From: Oryzias latipes
Lineage: Eukaryota; Chordata; Actinopteri; Beloniformes; Adrianichthyidae
DNA length: 64,000 nucleotides
Direction of reading: 5' to 3'
NCBI RefSeq assembly: GCF_002234675.1
Contig: NC_019866.2
Coordinates: 9,515,261-9,579,260, forward strand
The position numbers and the translations under genes were made by a program. Positions 1 to 13,458 of the stretch are shown piece after piece. Under the pieces are notes generated by a model. The model worked only from the letters and a program-made list of their open reading frames with translations. It made no database searches and had not been told where the DNA came from. Positions within the stretch are counted from its first letter, which is position 1, and every line of letters starts with the position of its first letter.

Positions 1-64
1 CTCTACAAGGAACACACCAATAATGTGATTTTCTAAAAATACTTTGATGTTTCTTCTTTTTTAG

Positions 65-399
65 GGACTTTAACCACAATCAAACCAAGGGCAGAAGAAA
101 ATAGATCTAATAGCACTGCGGTAAGTGAAAAAGTTTGTCATAATGGTTTTATGGAATTCAATAAAAACTGTCTGATTTGTTTCATTTAGGGACCCAATAT
201 TGCAGCTATTGTGGCCCCGACAGTCACTCTGGGCGTTCTGGCCATAGTTCTGGGTGTTTTGGGTTGGTTATTCTTCGTGGTGAAAAAGAAGAGACAGACT
301 GAGGGGACGTACAGACCCAGTGCTGAGGAGCAGTCCGGTGCCTGCAGTGTGGCCGCACCAGATGCTCTCAAGTTACCAAAAGAGGAAAGACTCATTTAA
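65..399 (+). CDS. crb3: Crumbs homolog 3-like polarity protein, 3' coding exons (gene truncated at window start)
   Basis: Single-pass apical membrane protein that recruits the PALS1/PATJ and PAR6 polarity complexes through its short cytoplasmic tail. Two coding exons are visible. Exon 65-120 follows a TTTTTTAG acceptor and ends at a GTAAGT donor. The terminal exon 190-399 begins after TTCATTTAG and ends in TAA. The first encodes an extracellular stretch with N-glycosylation sequons (NRS, NST). The second encodes a hydrophobic segment (about 20 residues, from ...VTLGVLAIVLGV), a basic stop-transfer KKKR, then RQTEGTYRPS.EEQ, which is the FERM-binding juxtamembrane motif of CRB3, and finally the C-terminal PDZ ligand ERLI. 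This tail is diagnostic of the CRB3A isoform class. The signal peptide and N-terminus lie outside the window. Possible polyA signals are ATTAAA at 713-718 and AATAAA at 948-953 and 1179-1184. The gene converges on the beta-tubulin gene, as in the human CRB3-TUBB4A region. Confidence 0.9.
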
Positions 400-1969
400 G
401 CTTTGTGCTAAATCATCAAACGGCCATTGTGGTTGAGTTTGTTTGCTTGGACTGGTGACTTCTGATCATTTGATGATTCTACTTCATCCAGCGCTCCATG
501 CAGTGAGGCGTAAAAAACTGACAATGCGTCGATGGACAAACAAGGAGCGAACTATGATGCGTTTTCCTGCCACTCCATTTCAACAAGCACTGAATTGTTC
601 CTGCCTGGTACTGGATGGATCTTTTGTGGAGAAGGCCTGAATGTCATCTGTGCTATGCGGAAACAGGAGCTCCAGTATTTTAAAACCACTAAGAGGAGTA
701 GTGTAGATTTTTATTAAAATACAATTCACCACATAAACTATAGCTGATAAAAATGTAGATTTTTACTGAAGAAATCTGTTTGAAATATTTACCTCATTTT
801 TTCCCTTTAATTTCAGTCTTTTTTATTTAACAAAGGACATAAATGCACAGTTATTATTATTGTTTTTTTTTTCTTTCTTTACTAATGCACCAGAAAAAAA
901 AACCCCACAATCAATACAGGTAGTGCTGATTTGGAGTGACCTGCTGTAATAAAAATGAAATTTCACACGGAAATTACACAAAGCAATATGCAATCAAATG
1001 TTTTCACCTTTAGGTATTTTTTAAGTCACATTGCAGGAACGTTACATTAAAATATTTGTTATATTCAAGCACGTTTTACTGTGGTTCAGCATGTTTATTG
1101 TTTTTCACATGTATTATCGTTTATCATCAAAAAAAGTTAAAAGGATTTCAGAAATATAAATTGCCTCTCCAACAAAACAATAAAGAAACAAATATGAGGT
1201 TTAAATTTGTAGTTTAAAAAAAGTACCAGAATCATTTATGATTAGGTAGAAAAAGGAACAAATTTGATTTAAAAAAATGCACCCTTCAAAATAAAAGCAA
1301 TGTTATACAGGATCAGAAAAAGAAAATCTTGTTCTGGCTGCACTAATTAGTAATAATTGCAGTCCTTTATACTGCTTTTTTAGGCCAACTTTAAATTACA
1401 TTACATCTTAGAATTTTTTTTTTTTAGCAATTTATAAGACATCCTCCAACCTAGTTAATGGAATATTTATTGGAATGAATGCTTGATGTGCAAAATACAT
1501 CGTTTGATTTAAACTTATTTTTAGTTAGAAACTGTTTTGTTCCTTAAAATATTAAGTAACTAGAATTGGCTTGTCCTGTTCTTAAAAACTGTTTTTTTTT
1601 TTTTTTAAATAATTTATAACATTCTAACTGTCCATCTTTATGGTCCACTAAAAGGAAAGGTGACAAAGTAAAGCAGGAAGTCAGAGGCATGAAGGAGGCT
1701 TTCAAACATAATTTTAATCTTCCTCATCTTTCAGAGCTTCACAGTCAAAGTCATTTGCTTCTGTGGATGAAAAGGCAATGACAGGATAAACAATCCAGTG
1801 CAGTAACAACATACAGTTTCAACAAAACTTTACCAATGACAGCAAGTTTTAATGTCTAACACTAGAGCACTAGAAGTAACAACAGTGAGCTAAGTAGGTG
1901 TTCAGTGAAACGTTCAATTTAGGATGGATGGGGGGATGAAATGTGGGTGTGCTAGCTGCGTTTCAGGCT
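400..1969. other. crb3 3' UTR, intergenic gap and tubulin 3' UTR
   Basis: AT-rich non-coding stretch between two converging genes. AATAAA at 1179-1184 on the plus strand could end crb3. AATAAA on the minus strand (plus 1466-1471) could end the tubulin transcript. No ORF here looks coding apart from a weak minus-strand terminal exon candidate at 1714-1760, described in the findings. Confidence 0.6.
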
Positions 1970-4203
<2,234 letters not shown>

Positions 4204-4284
4204 TTCGGACCGATGGATGGGGACGCTGTCGACAAGAAGATGGGGAATCTGGGCAGCAGAGTCTCTGAAGATGGCTCCTGAAGT

Positions 4285-4372
4285 CTGGCGGATGAGGATT
4301 CGGCGAATCGCTTTTTAAGACCTTCTACTGGCCTGAAATGGTGGTGCAACGTGACGTCATCGCCATGGCAAC
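4285..4372 (-). promoter_or_regulatory. Beta-tubulin core promoter with CRE and RFX X-box-like site
   Basis: Upstream of the tubulin ATG (minus strand) are a perfect CRE palindrome TGACGTCA (4352-4359), an adjacent near-palindrome ATCGCCATGGCAAC (4359-4372) resembling the RFX X-box GTTGCCATGGCAAC, and a TATA-like CTTAAAAAG at about 4313-4321. The TATA-like box would place the start site near 4285-4290. The region is also richer in CpG than its surroundings. X-boxes are typical of ciliary genes, and class IV tubulins are enriched in cilia and neurons. The binding assignments are inferred from motif match only. Confidence 0.5.
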
Positions 4373-6095
4373 CATAGAACGGAGGAGAGCGGCGGGGTGA
4401 AAAAAATGGAGAGAAAAAAAAGGGGAGGGGGGGGGGACCCTTACTCGTGGAAATGGCTGATAGGATGCGAGCTGCTGCATCATTCATCAAAGAGGCTCAT
4501 TTTCTCACGGACCGAGTGACCCCAAATCTGTAAATCACCCACGATCACGCACCGGTACAGGTGCAAATATGACACGGTTCGTTCCAGAATAAAAAAATAA
4601 AATAAAAAAAGAAGCAAATCCCCAGTATATTTGCTGCTCCTGAGACCAAAATAAACAAAAACTAATCGGTAAAATAGATTGAAAATAGTTTTCAAAGTAC
4701 AAAATAAGTCTGGAGTAGGCCCACCTCTAAAATGCCCCCACTCCCCATGTCTAAATCTCCAATAAAACAGTTAAAATGGAATCTAAAAATGAAATTTCTG
4801 GTATTATTTGTTTCATTTGTGTCTCTTGTAACTGCGGGAACATTTATTTTAATAAAGAAAATATTTGAAATACTTATTATTGTGTCCCACAACATGCACA
4901 CAACCTATAGCAGAGAATCACATGATAAACTGGACTTGACATCATTAACCAGGATGGCTAGAGCAAAGGGAAGCTTTACTTTTCATGAATTTTGATGCTC
5001 AAATGTCCTCCAATTCTGGAATGACCCACATATTTTACTCCAACTGCATCCATGGAGGCGTTCTGGTAAATTTAAAACAGATTTTCAATAGCCAGTGTCA
5101 TCAAAGTTAACAAAATCAAATACGAAAGAAATACACTTCAATGTCACATGGGCCTGCCATTCATCTTTCCACTCATTTTACAAACTAAATATCTTTTGGG
5201 GTCACAGGATTGTGGTGTCCATACACCCTGGACAGGTTGCCCGTCTGTTGCAAGAAATAAAATAAATGTGACATGCAAACAATGTGCTTTGCTTTTATGC
5301 TATAAATAGTCTTTGGTTATTTTCATATTTGCATTTCAGACTCCTCTTGCTGTGTTGGAACCAGTGTAAAATGTTAATCTAAATTTGCAAGCCCTCTTTG
5401 TGAACTGTAAGGGTACATCTCATCTACTGACTTCCTGCTCTGAAAGTGATGGGAAGTTGCACATGAATTTAATCATTTGGGCTCTTTTTTGAACATTTTA
5501 CAACTGGGCCTTAGACTTTTTATTTCATCAGATCAATTCTTTTTACAGTCAAACAAAAACTACAACACATTCAACTCTTAATTCATTGCTTGCATGAGTA
5601 TTTATCTTTGCCTAAAGTTTCTGATCACTTATGTTCTCAACACAGGCTGAGCCTGTAAAGACAATGTGTGGGAGTTGGACAACAATACATGTCAATGAAA
5701 TTTTATACTCAGCTAAATGGATCCACTTAAGAGTAACTTAGTATCTTAGAAGTGCTCAGAAAATGTTAAGCAGGCAGTAGCCTTGGGCATTCGCATGTCA
5801 TTTCACATCCTGAAAGATTGCATTCCTTACTTGTAGCCATGTACCAACCAGTTTTATTTCCTGCTTCCCAGCTTTACCAGACACAGTGTTTTTCTCACTG
5901 CAGCAGGACTGATGTTACACCCAAAAAGTACAGGAAACCCATGAGCATTTGCTACTTCTTGTCAAGAACAATAGACGGGCAGTTGGTGCGGTCAAGAGCG
6001 CTGAAGTCATGCTGTAACTGCTCCACACCAAAGCCAACACGTGAGGACCAGCAGAAGTGGATTTGCTTTGACAAAAAACGCTCAAGCTGACGATC
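4373..6095. other. Intergenic region between the tubulin promoter and the TRIM gene
   Basis: About 1.7 kb of AT-rich sequence with no convincing exon. It holds one fragment of a common fish repeat (5196-5254). The 5' UTR and promoter of the TRIM gene should lie in its last few hundred bases, but I cannot place a start site or an upstream exon with confidence. Confidence 0.5.
5196..5254 (+). repeat. Fragment of a fish dispersed repeat (GGTCACAGG...ACACCCTGGACAGG type)
   Basis: The string GGGGTCACAGGATTGTGG followed by ACACCCTGGACAGGTTGCCC and CGTCTGTTGCA matches a repeat tail seen very widely in teleost genomes, recognised from general familiarity. It is short and degenerate, so family and age cannot be assigned. 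Confidence 0.45.
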
Positions 6096-7934
6096 ATGAT
6101 TTTCCCAGAAGAGGATCTAACGTGTCCGGTGTGCTGTGACATCTTCAAGGACCCGATTCTGCTGCCGTGTAGCCACAGCTTTTGCAGGAACTGTTTGAAG
6201 CGCTGCTGGGACTCAAGGTTGCGAGGGTGTCCAGTTTGCAGGAAAAGAGGACCCAAGGCCGACCCCCCATCCAATCTGGCACTAAGAAATGTCTGTGAGG
6301 CTCTTCAGCAGGTCAAGAGGCAGAACTCAGAGCGGGGCGACAACTGTGATCTACATGGAGAGAAGCTAAAACTCTTCTGTCTGGCTGACAAACAGCCTAT
6401 CTGTGTTGTGTGTCAATCCTCCAAGCAGCATAAAAACCACAACTGTTTGCCTACTGAGGAAGCACTGGTGGACTGCAAGGTAGGAAAAACAAACGGTTGC
6501 CCAAACTCTATTTCAAGTGACAAGTGTCAGCATTTTTATGAGTTAGCCCTGGTAAAACTGTCAGCCTAAAGCATTTAAAACATCCAAAATGTGTGTTTCA
6601 CCTGCTTGTCTCACAGGACGAACTCCTTGCTTCCCTTCAAAACTTGGAGGAGAAACTGAAAATTCTCAATCACATTCACAGGAGATCCACTGAAACGCTG
6701 ACCTACATTAAGGTAACACCTTATAAGACAGCTGAAGGATTTATTACAACGCAATCCAACTGACATTTTGTTTCTCTTTCCTTCAGAGTCAGACTCTTGA
6801 AACCCAAAAAGAGATCAAGAGTCAGTTTGAGGAGCTGCATCAAGTTCTCTACCAAGAAGAGTCCTGGAGGTTAGAGGCGGTGAAAAAGGAGGAAGAGGAG
6901 AAGGTCGCAGTGGTGACGGAACAGATGCAAGAAGTGTCAGCAGAGATGCTCTCAATCACAGAGAACATCTCTTCTATTCAGAAACAGCTCGTGCTGGACG
7001 ATATGGTATTGTTGAAGGTTTGTGTTAATGAAGCCAAAGTTTTTTTTTGTGTTTGTTTCAAATTAAAGTCCATCGTTGACTTTACACTTTTCTTTTTATT
7101 GCAGACATTTGTAGCCACTCAGGACAGGTAGGGTCCCTTTTTTACGTGTTACACTGGGAATGATGCATTCACTGATGAGACATCTGCTGTCATCACAGAA
7201 GCAAAGACATTTGGTTGAATTCACAAAACACAGCTGGGTTACTGATTGATGTGGCCAAACATCTATCCAATCTCAAATACAGAGTCTGGGAGAACATAGT
7301 GGACCATGTGGACTACAGTGAGTACATTATTTACTTTTAGTAAACGTCAGAAATTGTAGAAAGAAATTTGCCCTTTGACCTGTTTTTTTTTTAAGCTCCT
7401 GTGGTGTTAGACCCAATCACAGCACACCCATGCCTCAGGATATCTGGGGACCTCACATCCCTCAGTTACTCAAAGGAGCCCAGCTGTTGCCCTGACAACC
7501 CTGAGCGCTTCCACATGAGCGCTGAGGTGGTGGGCATGACCGCGTTGGGCTCAGGAAGCCACCACTGGGTGGTGGAAACAGGAAGCAATTCCGACTGGTT
7601 CCTGGGTGTGGCTGCACTGTCCGTGCAGAGAAGCGCGGAGGTGGCCGCTCGGCCTGAAAACGGCCTCTGGACTTTGTGTTTCCGGGATGGAGAGCTCAGG
7701 GCCCTGACCTCCCCGCCTACTTCACTGACACTTTCGAAAATACCAACACAGGTCAAAGTCCAGCTGGACTACAACAAGGGGAGGGTGTGCTTTTATGACT
7801 CTACGGATGACACGCTCATTTATGACTTTACTGAAATATTCACAGAGCCGTTGTTTCCATATTTTTATACACAAAGTTGCCATCCATTAAAAATTATGCC
7901 AGAGAAACTGCTTATGACAGTGTTGCGGCAATAA
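6096..7934 (+). CDS. TRIM family E3 ubiquitin ligase (TRIM35 / nuclear factor 7-like), six exons
   Basis: Predicted RING E3 ubiquitin ligase of 463 aa. Coding exons are 6096-6479, 6617-6712 (96 bp), 6787-7017 (231 bp), 7105-7127 (23 bp), 7199-7317 and 7396-7934. All borders are GT-AG and the frame is continuous; the 96/about 234/23 bp layout is typical of class IV TRIM genes. The RING has C10, C13, C25, H27, C30, C33, C45, C48. The B-box 2 has C84, H87, C95, C103, C106, H112, H115. A heptad-rich coiled coil spans about 129-237 (exons 2-3). The PRY-SPRY domain spans about 285-463 with LDP near its start, then GSHHWVVETG, WFLGVA, LWTLCF and LDYNKGRVCFYD. All zinc ligands are present, so it should be catalytically competent. 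Such genes are hugely expanded in fish and often act in immunity, so no orthologue is named. AATAAA lies at 7986-7991. Confidence 0.9.
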
Positions 7935-9224
7935 GTAGAAATGAGTAAGAAATCCGAGAACAGATGTTACCAATTAATGTAAAAGAATAAATATTGATTT
8001 AGGAACACCGCACAACAAAATGGAAGATAAACACTATAAAGACATATACAGGAGCAGACAGAAATTCAAAATAACTGTGTTTTTGTGAAATATGGTTTGT
8101 AAACTGTTTTAGTGAATCGTGAAATGTCCCTTATGTCTTCAATTTTAGTTGGATGTCTGAATAGATGTAGCCATTTTGATGTTTTTGTGTCAGAAATGTT
8201 TAGATCAGGGTTCTGTGACGTAGGGTTCAAGAGAACCACACGGCCCCTGCACCTGCAGAGTGCATTTTATTTTGAAAGGAACTTTTTTCTGCTGCTGTCA
8301 GAAATTAAATAATCTACTATTATCACATATAGAAAGATGTAACATTGGTATAATTCTGTTATTGTAAATATTTGAAAGCTACATTGAAAAATGATTAAGT
8401 GAATAGCCACACAAACATAAATCAAGTGTAGTTTTCTAAACCGTTAGGTGCTATATTGCAGCTCTTGCAGGGTTTTAGTCAGGAAGAAACTGAACTAAAT
8501 GGTTCTTTTAGGGTTAAGGGTTGTACCGACCTGATTTAGATTCTTTGAATTATTATCGTAATTTGCATTATTTTATGTTTCTCTGATGCTTTTTTTTGAT
8601 AAAATTCCAGTCTTTCATAAAATACTTTAACATCTCTTTTTGTCTTTCTGCTTCATCTTTTTTATTGTTTAAATTGTATTTTCTAAAAATAATTCTATAT
8701 TCCTGTAAGATTGTGGCTCTTCCATTCCTTTCATCTTTAACTTTTTTATAATTATTTTTTTATTAATTTAGTTTTTGGTATCTTTGAGTAGCAGTTAGTC
8801 AAACATTTTAGTTGTTTTGAACTTATGTTGAGCGTTTGTGTTTTCATTTCTTTATAAAATAGTTTTAAACAACCTCCACAACATTAGGTGTTCATATCAA
8901 CTATATGAATGTGAATGTATAGGTTGAACCAAACCAAACATAAAAAACTTGAAGTGTAAGTTTTTATGGTGTTTTTGCTGACATCTGTTCACGGCTAAGA
9001 AGGTATTCTCCCATTTTTCCACAAGGTGGCGCCAAACTCAAAACAATTGTCTGTGGTTACAAATCCTGCTCTCCACGAGAGAACTTAAAATGGGTTTAAA
9101 TTAAACAAATAAGTTAACCCACTTGTCACAGTGCTTTTTATTTGTATTTTTCCAAATTCCCCTACTTTCAGAACATTAAATGTTCCACTTCATTTTTACA
9201 AATATCATCAGAGTTCTCTTCTGT
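7935..9224. other. TRIM 3' UTR and spacer between converging genes
   Basis: AT-rich sequence with no further coding exon recognised. The TRIM polyA signal is probably AATAAA at 7986-7991. A CTCF-like motif lies at 9019-9034. The 3' UTR of the minus-strand GPCR would occupy the right-hand end. Confidence 0.5.
9019..9034 (+). promoter_or_regulatory. CTCF-like motif
   Basis: CCACAAGGTGGCGC matches the CTCF core CCASYAGRKGGCRS at 13 of 14 positions (A instead of C/T at position 5). It lies in the spacer between the converging TRIM and GPCR genes. Assignment rests on motif match only. Confidence 0.35.
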
Positions 9225-10172
9225 TTAGGCAGGTGCGCTTTGAGCAGGGGCAACTTTACTTTTCGACAGGGAGGAAAACTTCTTGATGCAAGCATCTGGA
9301 AGGAATGGGACCTTTTCAAGGCGTAGCAAATAGACAAGAGGCTGGATGGTGCTGCTTATATTCAGGAAGGCGAAGCCCACAGGCTGCACATAGCAGCGAA
9401 AAACATGAGGCAAATAATGGTCTTCAAAAGGAAATAGTGCAACAAGTGGCAAGTAGTTAAACACAATGATATAAAGGATGGAAAGCACCATCTTAAAGGC
9501 TTTTTTCTTCATGGGGTGCATTTCATCTTTTCCAGCCCCACGGGACTTCTTCAGGGCCCAAAGGATGCTTGTGTTACACGCCACCATCCAAGTAAACGTC
9601 GCAAGGACCTCACCTGTGAACACCTTCTCAAAGTTGGGGAAGCCTCCCATCATTTTTGCTGTTGAGTAGGCGAGGGTTAGGCAGAACACCAGGATTGTGA
9701 GGATGAGCCTGTACTTGATGTGCTTCAGCTGGCCAAACTGGATTGGGAAGAGCACGGCCACAAAGCGATCCAGGCAGATGCACGACAAAAACAAGGGCCC
9801 GCTGGTGTCTTTGACCCCATAGGAAAACTTACGAGATGCCCACACTGCTTTGCTGTTCAACAAAAAGAGATTCAAGAAGCCAAGGGGGGTCATGGTACCA
9901 AAGTATAAATCCATGAACGCTAAGCAGCCTATAAATATGTCAGAAGTGGAGGGTTCTTTGCGGTTGTGGATAAGAACAGCAATAACAAGCAAGTTAGCAG
10001 GAATTCCCACGATGACATTGACAGACTGTACGGCAAGGTCAAATAAAATGGCCTCTACATGCATCTCACAGCCATCGAACACGCTGAAGGACTTATGCGT
10101 GGCATTGCCGTGATCCGTGGCGTTGTGAGCTGGCGTGGAGGTTGTGTTGAGTGGCGGGACATGCATGTCCAT
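9225..10172 (-). CDS. Class A orphan G protein-coupled receptor, intronless coding region
   Basis: Seven-transmembrane receptor of 315 aa; ligand unknown. The N-terminus has three sequons (N9, N17, N23) and no signal peptide. TM1 has GIPAN (N60 at 1.50) and TM2 has LAFMD (D88 at 2.50). TM3 ends CLDRFVAV, so DRY reads DRF. TM6 has FNYLP (P242) in place of CWxP. TM7 reads IQPLVY in place of NPxxY. Trp111 occupies the position of Cys3.25 and the ECL2 region has no Cys, so the usual TM3-ECL2 disulfide is absent. Cys35 and Cys260 are the remaining outward-facing cysteines. The tail is short with a Ser/Lys cluster. The chosen start (10172) is the first Met after a strong acceptor CTTCTCTCATCAG ending at 10183, implying a non-coding upstream exon; Met at residue 3 is an alternative. 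It resembles divergent teleost-specific receptors, but I cannot name an orthologue. Confidence 0.8.
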   Translation of the reverse strand: MDMHVPPLNTTSTPAHNATDHGNATHKSFSVFDGCEMHVEAILFDLAVQSVNVIVGIPANLLVIAVLIHNRKEPSTSDIFIGCLAFMDLYFGTMTPLGFLNLFLLNSKAVWASRKFSYGVKDTSGPLFLSCICLDRFVAVLFPIQFGQLKHIKYRLILTILVFCLTLAYSTAKMMGGFPNFEKVFTGEVLATFTWMVACNTSILWALKKSRGAGKDEMHPMKKKAFKMVLSILYIIVFNYLPLVALFPFEDHYLPHVFRCYVQPVGFAFLNISSTIQPLVYLLRLEKVPFLPDACIKKFSSLSKSKVAPAQSAPA

Positions 10173-10271
10173 GTTTCTCTGTCTGATGAGAGAAGAGCAG
10201 CCAAAGAGATTACTGTTTCACATTGTCCTGCATTTACAGATGAACAATCACAAACACTCTTCATTTATGCA

Positions 10272-10558
10272 TCAAGCACAAAACCATACAACTTTACGGA
10301 ATAGCGTCCTGATATTTGGGAACATTGTCCAGCTGTGCAAATCGAGTGTCATGTTGTTTGTTGGATCTTCAGTGTCTAATCTGGCATGAAGTTTTGGTCT
10401 CAGTAGGAATAAAGTGGCTGCACAGGCAGTTACCAGAGAGTAAAAACATGTTACAAACACCATCAGGGCCTCTCCTCCGGCTGTTATCTTGTTATTGTGT
10501 CTGTGTGAACTCTCCTCTGGGAAACGTGACTCTGTGAAAGCAGGGACATCAAACTCAC
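10272..10558 (-). CDS. Possible small single-pass membrane protein exon (unconfirmed)
   Basis: This frame is open on the minus strand from about 10625 to a stop at 10272. It contains a strong acceptor CCTGCTTTCACAG whose exon would begin near 10541, then GGEALMVFVTCFYSLVTACA (membrane segment), LRPKLHARLDTEDP, and NNMTLDLHSW. The spacing EAL - FY - basic - DP - W loosely recalls KCNE potassium-channel beta subunits, but identity is low and I do not claim membership. A donor GTGAGT overlaps at 10553-10558, so this stretch could instead be 5' UTR of the GPCR. Treat as a candidate only. Confidence 0.2.
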
Positions 10559-10846
10559 TTAAGGGACTCCTGGCGAAAGCACCACCCCGTTCACAGCAGG
10601 ATAAAAAGGGACAGTGGCTCCCCAAAAAAAGGTGACATCCTGCACAAAGCCCATTGCTTGTTTGTGTTGAAACTTGCTTAATTCATGGAGCTCCTGAAAA
10701 TCCATTTGCATCGTGTAATCATACTTCTGAGAAAAACTGATGATAAACTAGGACATGGATTGTATAAAGCTGAATTGATGGAATGATAACGTCAGGCATC
10801 AAGGAAGAGATTACTTGTCCACTGAGCCTTAATTCTTTGCTCCTAG

Positions 10847-10869
10847 CCCCCCCCCCCCCCCCCCCCCCC
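10847..10869 (+). repeat. Homopolymer (C)23 tract
   Basis: Uninterrupted run of 23 cytosines following CTCCTAG. The exact length is likely to be polymorphic or a sequencing estimate. Confidence 0.9.
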
Positions 10870-11977
10870 ATAAAGGCTTGTTTTTGGAAAGAATTTGCCT
10901 GATCTTTTTGGGAATCAAGACTGAATGTTTGTATGCCTGAACTGTCTAATTTGATGGACTACTGTTGGGGGCTGTGACTGCTTCTCTCCGTGAAGACAGT
11001 CCCTAAGAGGGTGTCTCTGCCTCACCCAGCCCCACACTCCTGTGGGATTAATCACTCCGATGAAGACAAGATAACTTCTTCAAAAAGACGGAAGTCCCTC
11101 GTGATCGCAGGTTCAATCAGTTGTGCATTTCCTCGGGCAGTTTGAAATGTAATCAACAAACCAGGCAGAGGAGAAACTTTACAAATAACACATCGAGCTA
11201 AACACACCTGCAATCCTAAATCTGATTAGGTCTGTGTCAAAATATAATTTGTATGTAATGTATATAATGTATTTAGTTCAAAATATAAATGATAACTCTA
11301 TTAGGCAACAATTAATTGTGCTGCAAAACAATATTACCTTAAGCTTTAAGGAAATAAAGCCAGTTTATGTTACATTTATTTGATGTAAGCATATTAAAGC
11401 AAGAAACATTTCACATTTTCAGCAGCAATTTTAGGTTCAATATCTATAACATTTCTGCTTTTTGTGATCGTCGTTGCTTACCTTTAACTGGATTTCTGTT
11501 ACAAGATATGAGGATGAACAATTGTTTACCGTCATGAGGAAATTCTTGGTCTTTATTATTTTGTTTGATCTAATTGATTCAGTGTTTCTTTCTGTCTTTG
11601 GAGCTTGTGTAAAAAAGATATCTAAACAATGTTCATTTTGTTAGTCTCCAATTTTTTTGGGCTAAAACTGTGTTGTGCCCCTAAAGTTTCAACTTTTTTT
11701 TCAGTCAAAAAGGGAAAGATACACAAACTGACAAACTCCATTATTTTATTTTCTGCAAAAATTTGTCAAAACAGCTAAATTAGCAACATTTAGATTGAAA
11801 TTGTTAAAAGGAATTACTCAGACATGACTGAATTGCATCAAAAAGCAATGTCTTAACTGACAGCTTAATGTCTTCACACTGCCAATTTTGTATATATTTA
11901 AATGAGACGTTATGGGGGGAAAACAAAAACCAATACATAAGCCAATATGGTTTACAAAGTTCAAGCTGTATACTCAC

Positions 11978-12037
11978 CAGCCGGGCTGGTTCTCCAGAAG
12001 CATGTAGCGGCTGGGCTGTTTCATTAGGAGCACTCAT
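11978..12037 (-). CDS. Possible first coding exon, unconfirmed
   Basis: ATG at 12037 opens 20 codons (MSAPNETAQPLHASGEP, then ARL) ending at an excellent donor CTG|GTGAGT. An N-glycosylation sequon (NET) near the start would suit an extracellular N-terminus. No in-phase partner exon was found: the donor is phase 0, while the candidate exon at 10.54 kb needs one carried base. It could join an unseen exon or be chance. Confidence 0.2.
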
Positions 12038-13458
12038 TTATAAGTTCTGAAAAGTGTGGTTGACCAGGAAGTGATGCAGATGAGAAAGGGAGGAACAGTT
12101 TGACGACGTGAGTGCATGATGGCTTCTTTAGTTCAGGTAATATCAAGCCGCTTCTCTGCAGACGGAGGGGTTAGAAATGGAAGACAAAGCTCTTCTGGTT
12201 GATTTGATGCTGGGATGACTTTAGGCCACTTTTAGGGGTGCCTTAGCCCTCCTTAAATTCAAAACTAGCACCTTTCATAAAAAACTTATGAAAACATTTG
12301 AAATTGCATAGTTTTTAAGTAGACCAATAAAATGAAAGAGATTATGTGAATATATGTGAACTACTGCATGTGAATCTTGCTCTTTGATGTTTTTTTTTTT
12401 AATGTAGCCACAAAGGAATAAAATGAACCAATGAGAGCATACAGTGGCGTTTTGCTAGTATTACTTAGCTTAAGCTCACAACTTTGTGTCACTCTTGCGC
12501 CTCAAGAAAGACATACCTGTAAGTGCACATTGGGAGTGTTTGAGAACATCAGTTCAGGAGGTGAAATAAAATAAAAAACAGGAAAAAGAAACACATAACA
12601 GGTGTGGTGACCCTCTCAGTGTCACTGAGCAGTAAAGCGATTGTTTTAATGACTGTTTAATTACATTTGAGGCTGTGCGTAGGAAAGCAATGTTCTGTTC
12701 CTGTGGGCAGGGACAGGGCGAAACCCAAGAAGCTTTCTGCACAAAGAGAGTGCGGCTGAAAAAAGAGGAATAAAGAGGGGGATTTGCTCTTGATTGCATT
12801 TGCTTGGTGGGCAGTAGAAGACTTTAAACCATGTATGCATGAAGAACTGCAAGAAATAAAACTCAGAGGTGAAGCTTGATATTGAACACTAACAAGCTCA
12901 CAAAGTATGTTTCTGAACAATGACCTTCAAGTTATTTGTGTTCCCTTGTAGCAGCTGTTGTTCAATGTATAATAATCCTGTCTTGTCAGATTATTTTCAT
13001 TTTGCTCTGTTTTAAATACATTTTATCTAATCATTTATGCCCCAGGTTCCTTGTGGCGAACATATTTATGTCTGTCTGCCTCCCTTAAACGAAAACATTT
13101 ACCCAACAGCCTTCAGGAGTTGGTAACAGTTTTAATGTTGCTAGGGCATGGAGGAAAACACAGTAACAACATGCAGGTACAGCTATTATTCCCTCTAAAA
13201 TGGAACTGTGCTGAAATAGTGTCTTCAAAGCTGACTGTGTCATTGCACAAACTAACAAATTAGTCCAAGAAAAGTTATGGAAAAATCATTTCTGCAGAGG
13301 CATCTGTTTGTATTGTGATGTTCCAGAAAAATGTCATAGGTTTCTTTAGGTTGAATATATATATTTAATAATGTTGTGTCTGCATACTTTGAAAACTCAT
13401 TATGTTGGGCTTCTCTCCCATTTTGAATTATGCATATGTTTACTAATGTTTCATTAAT

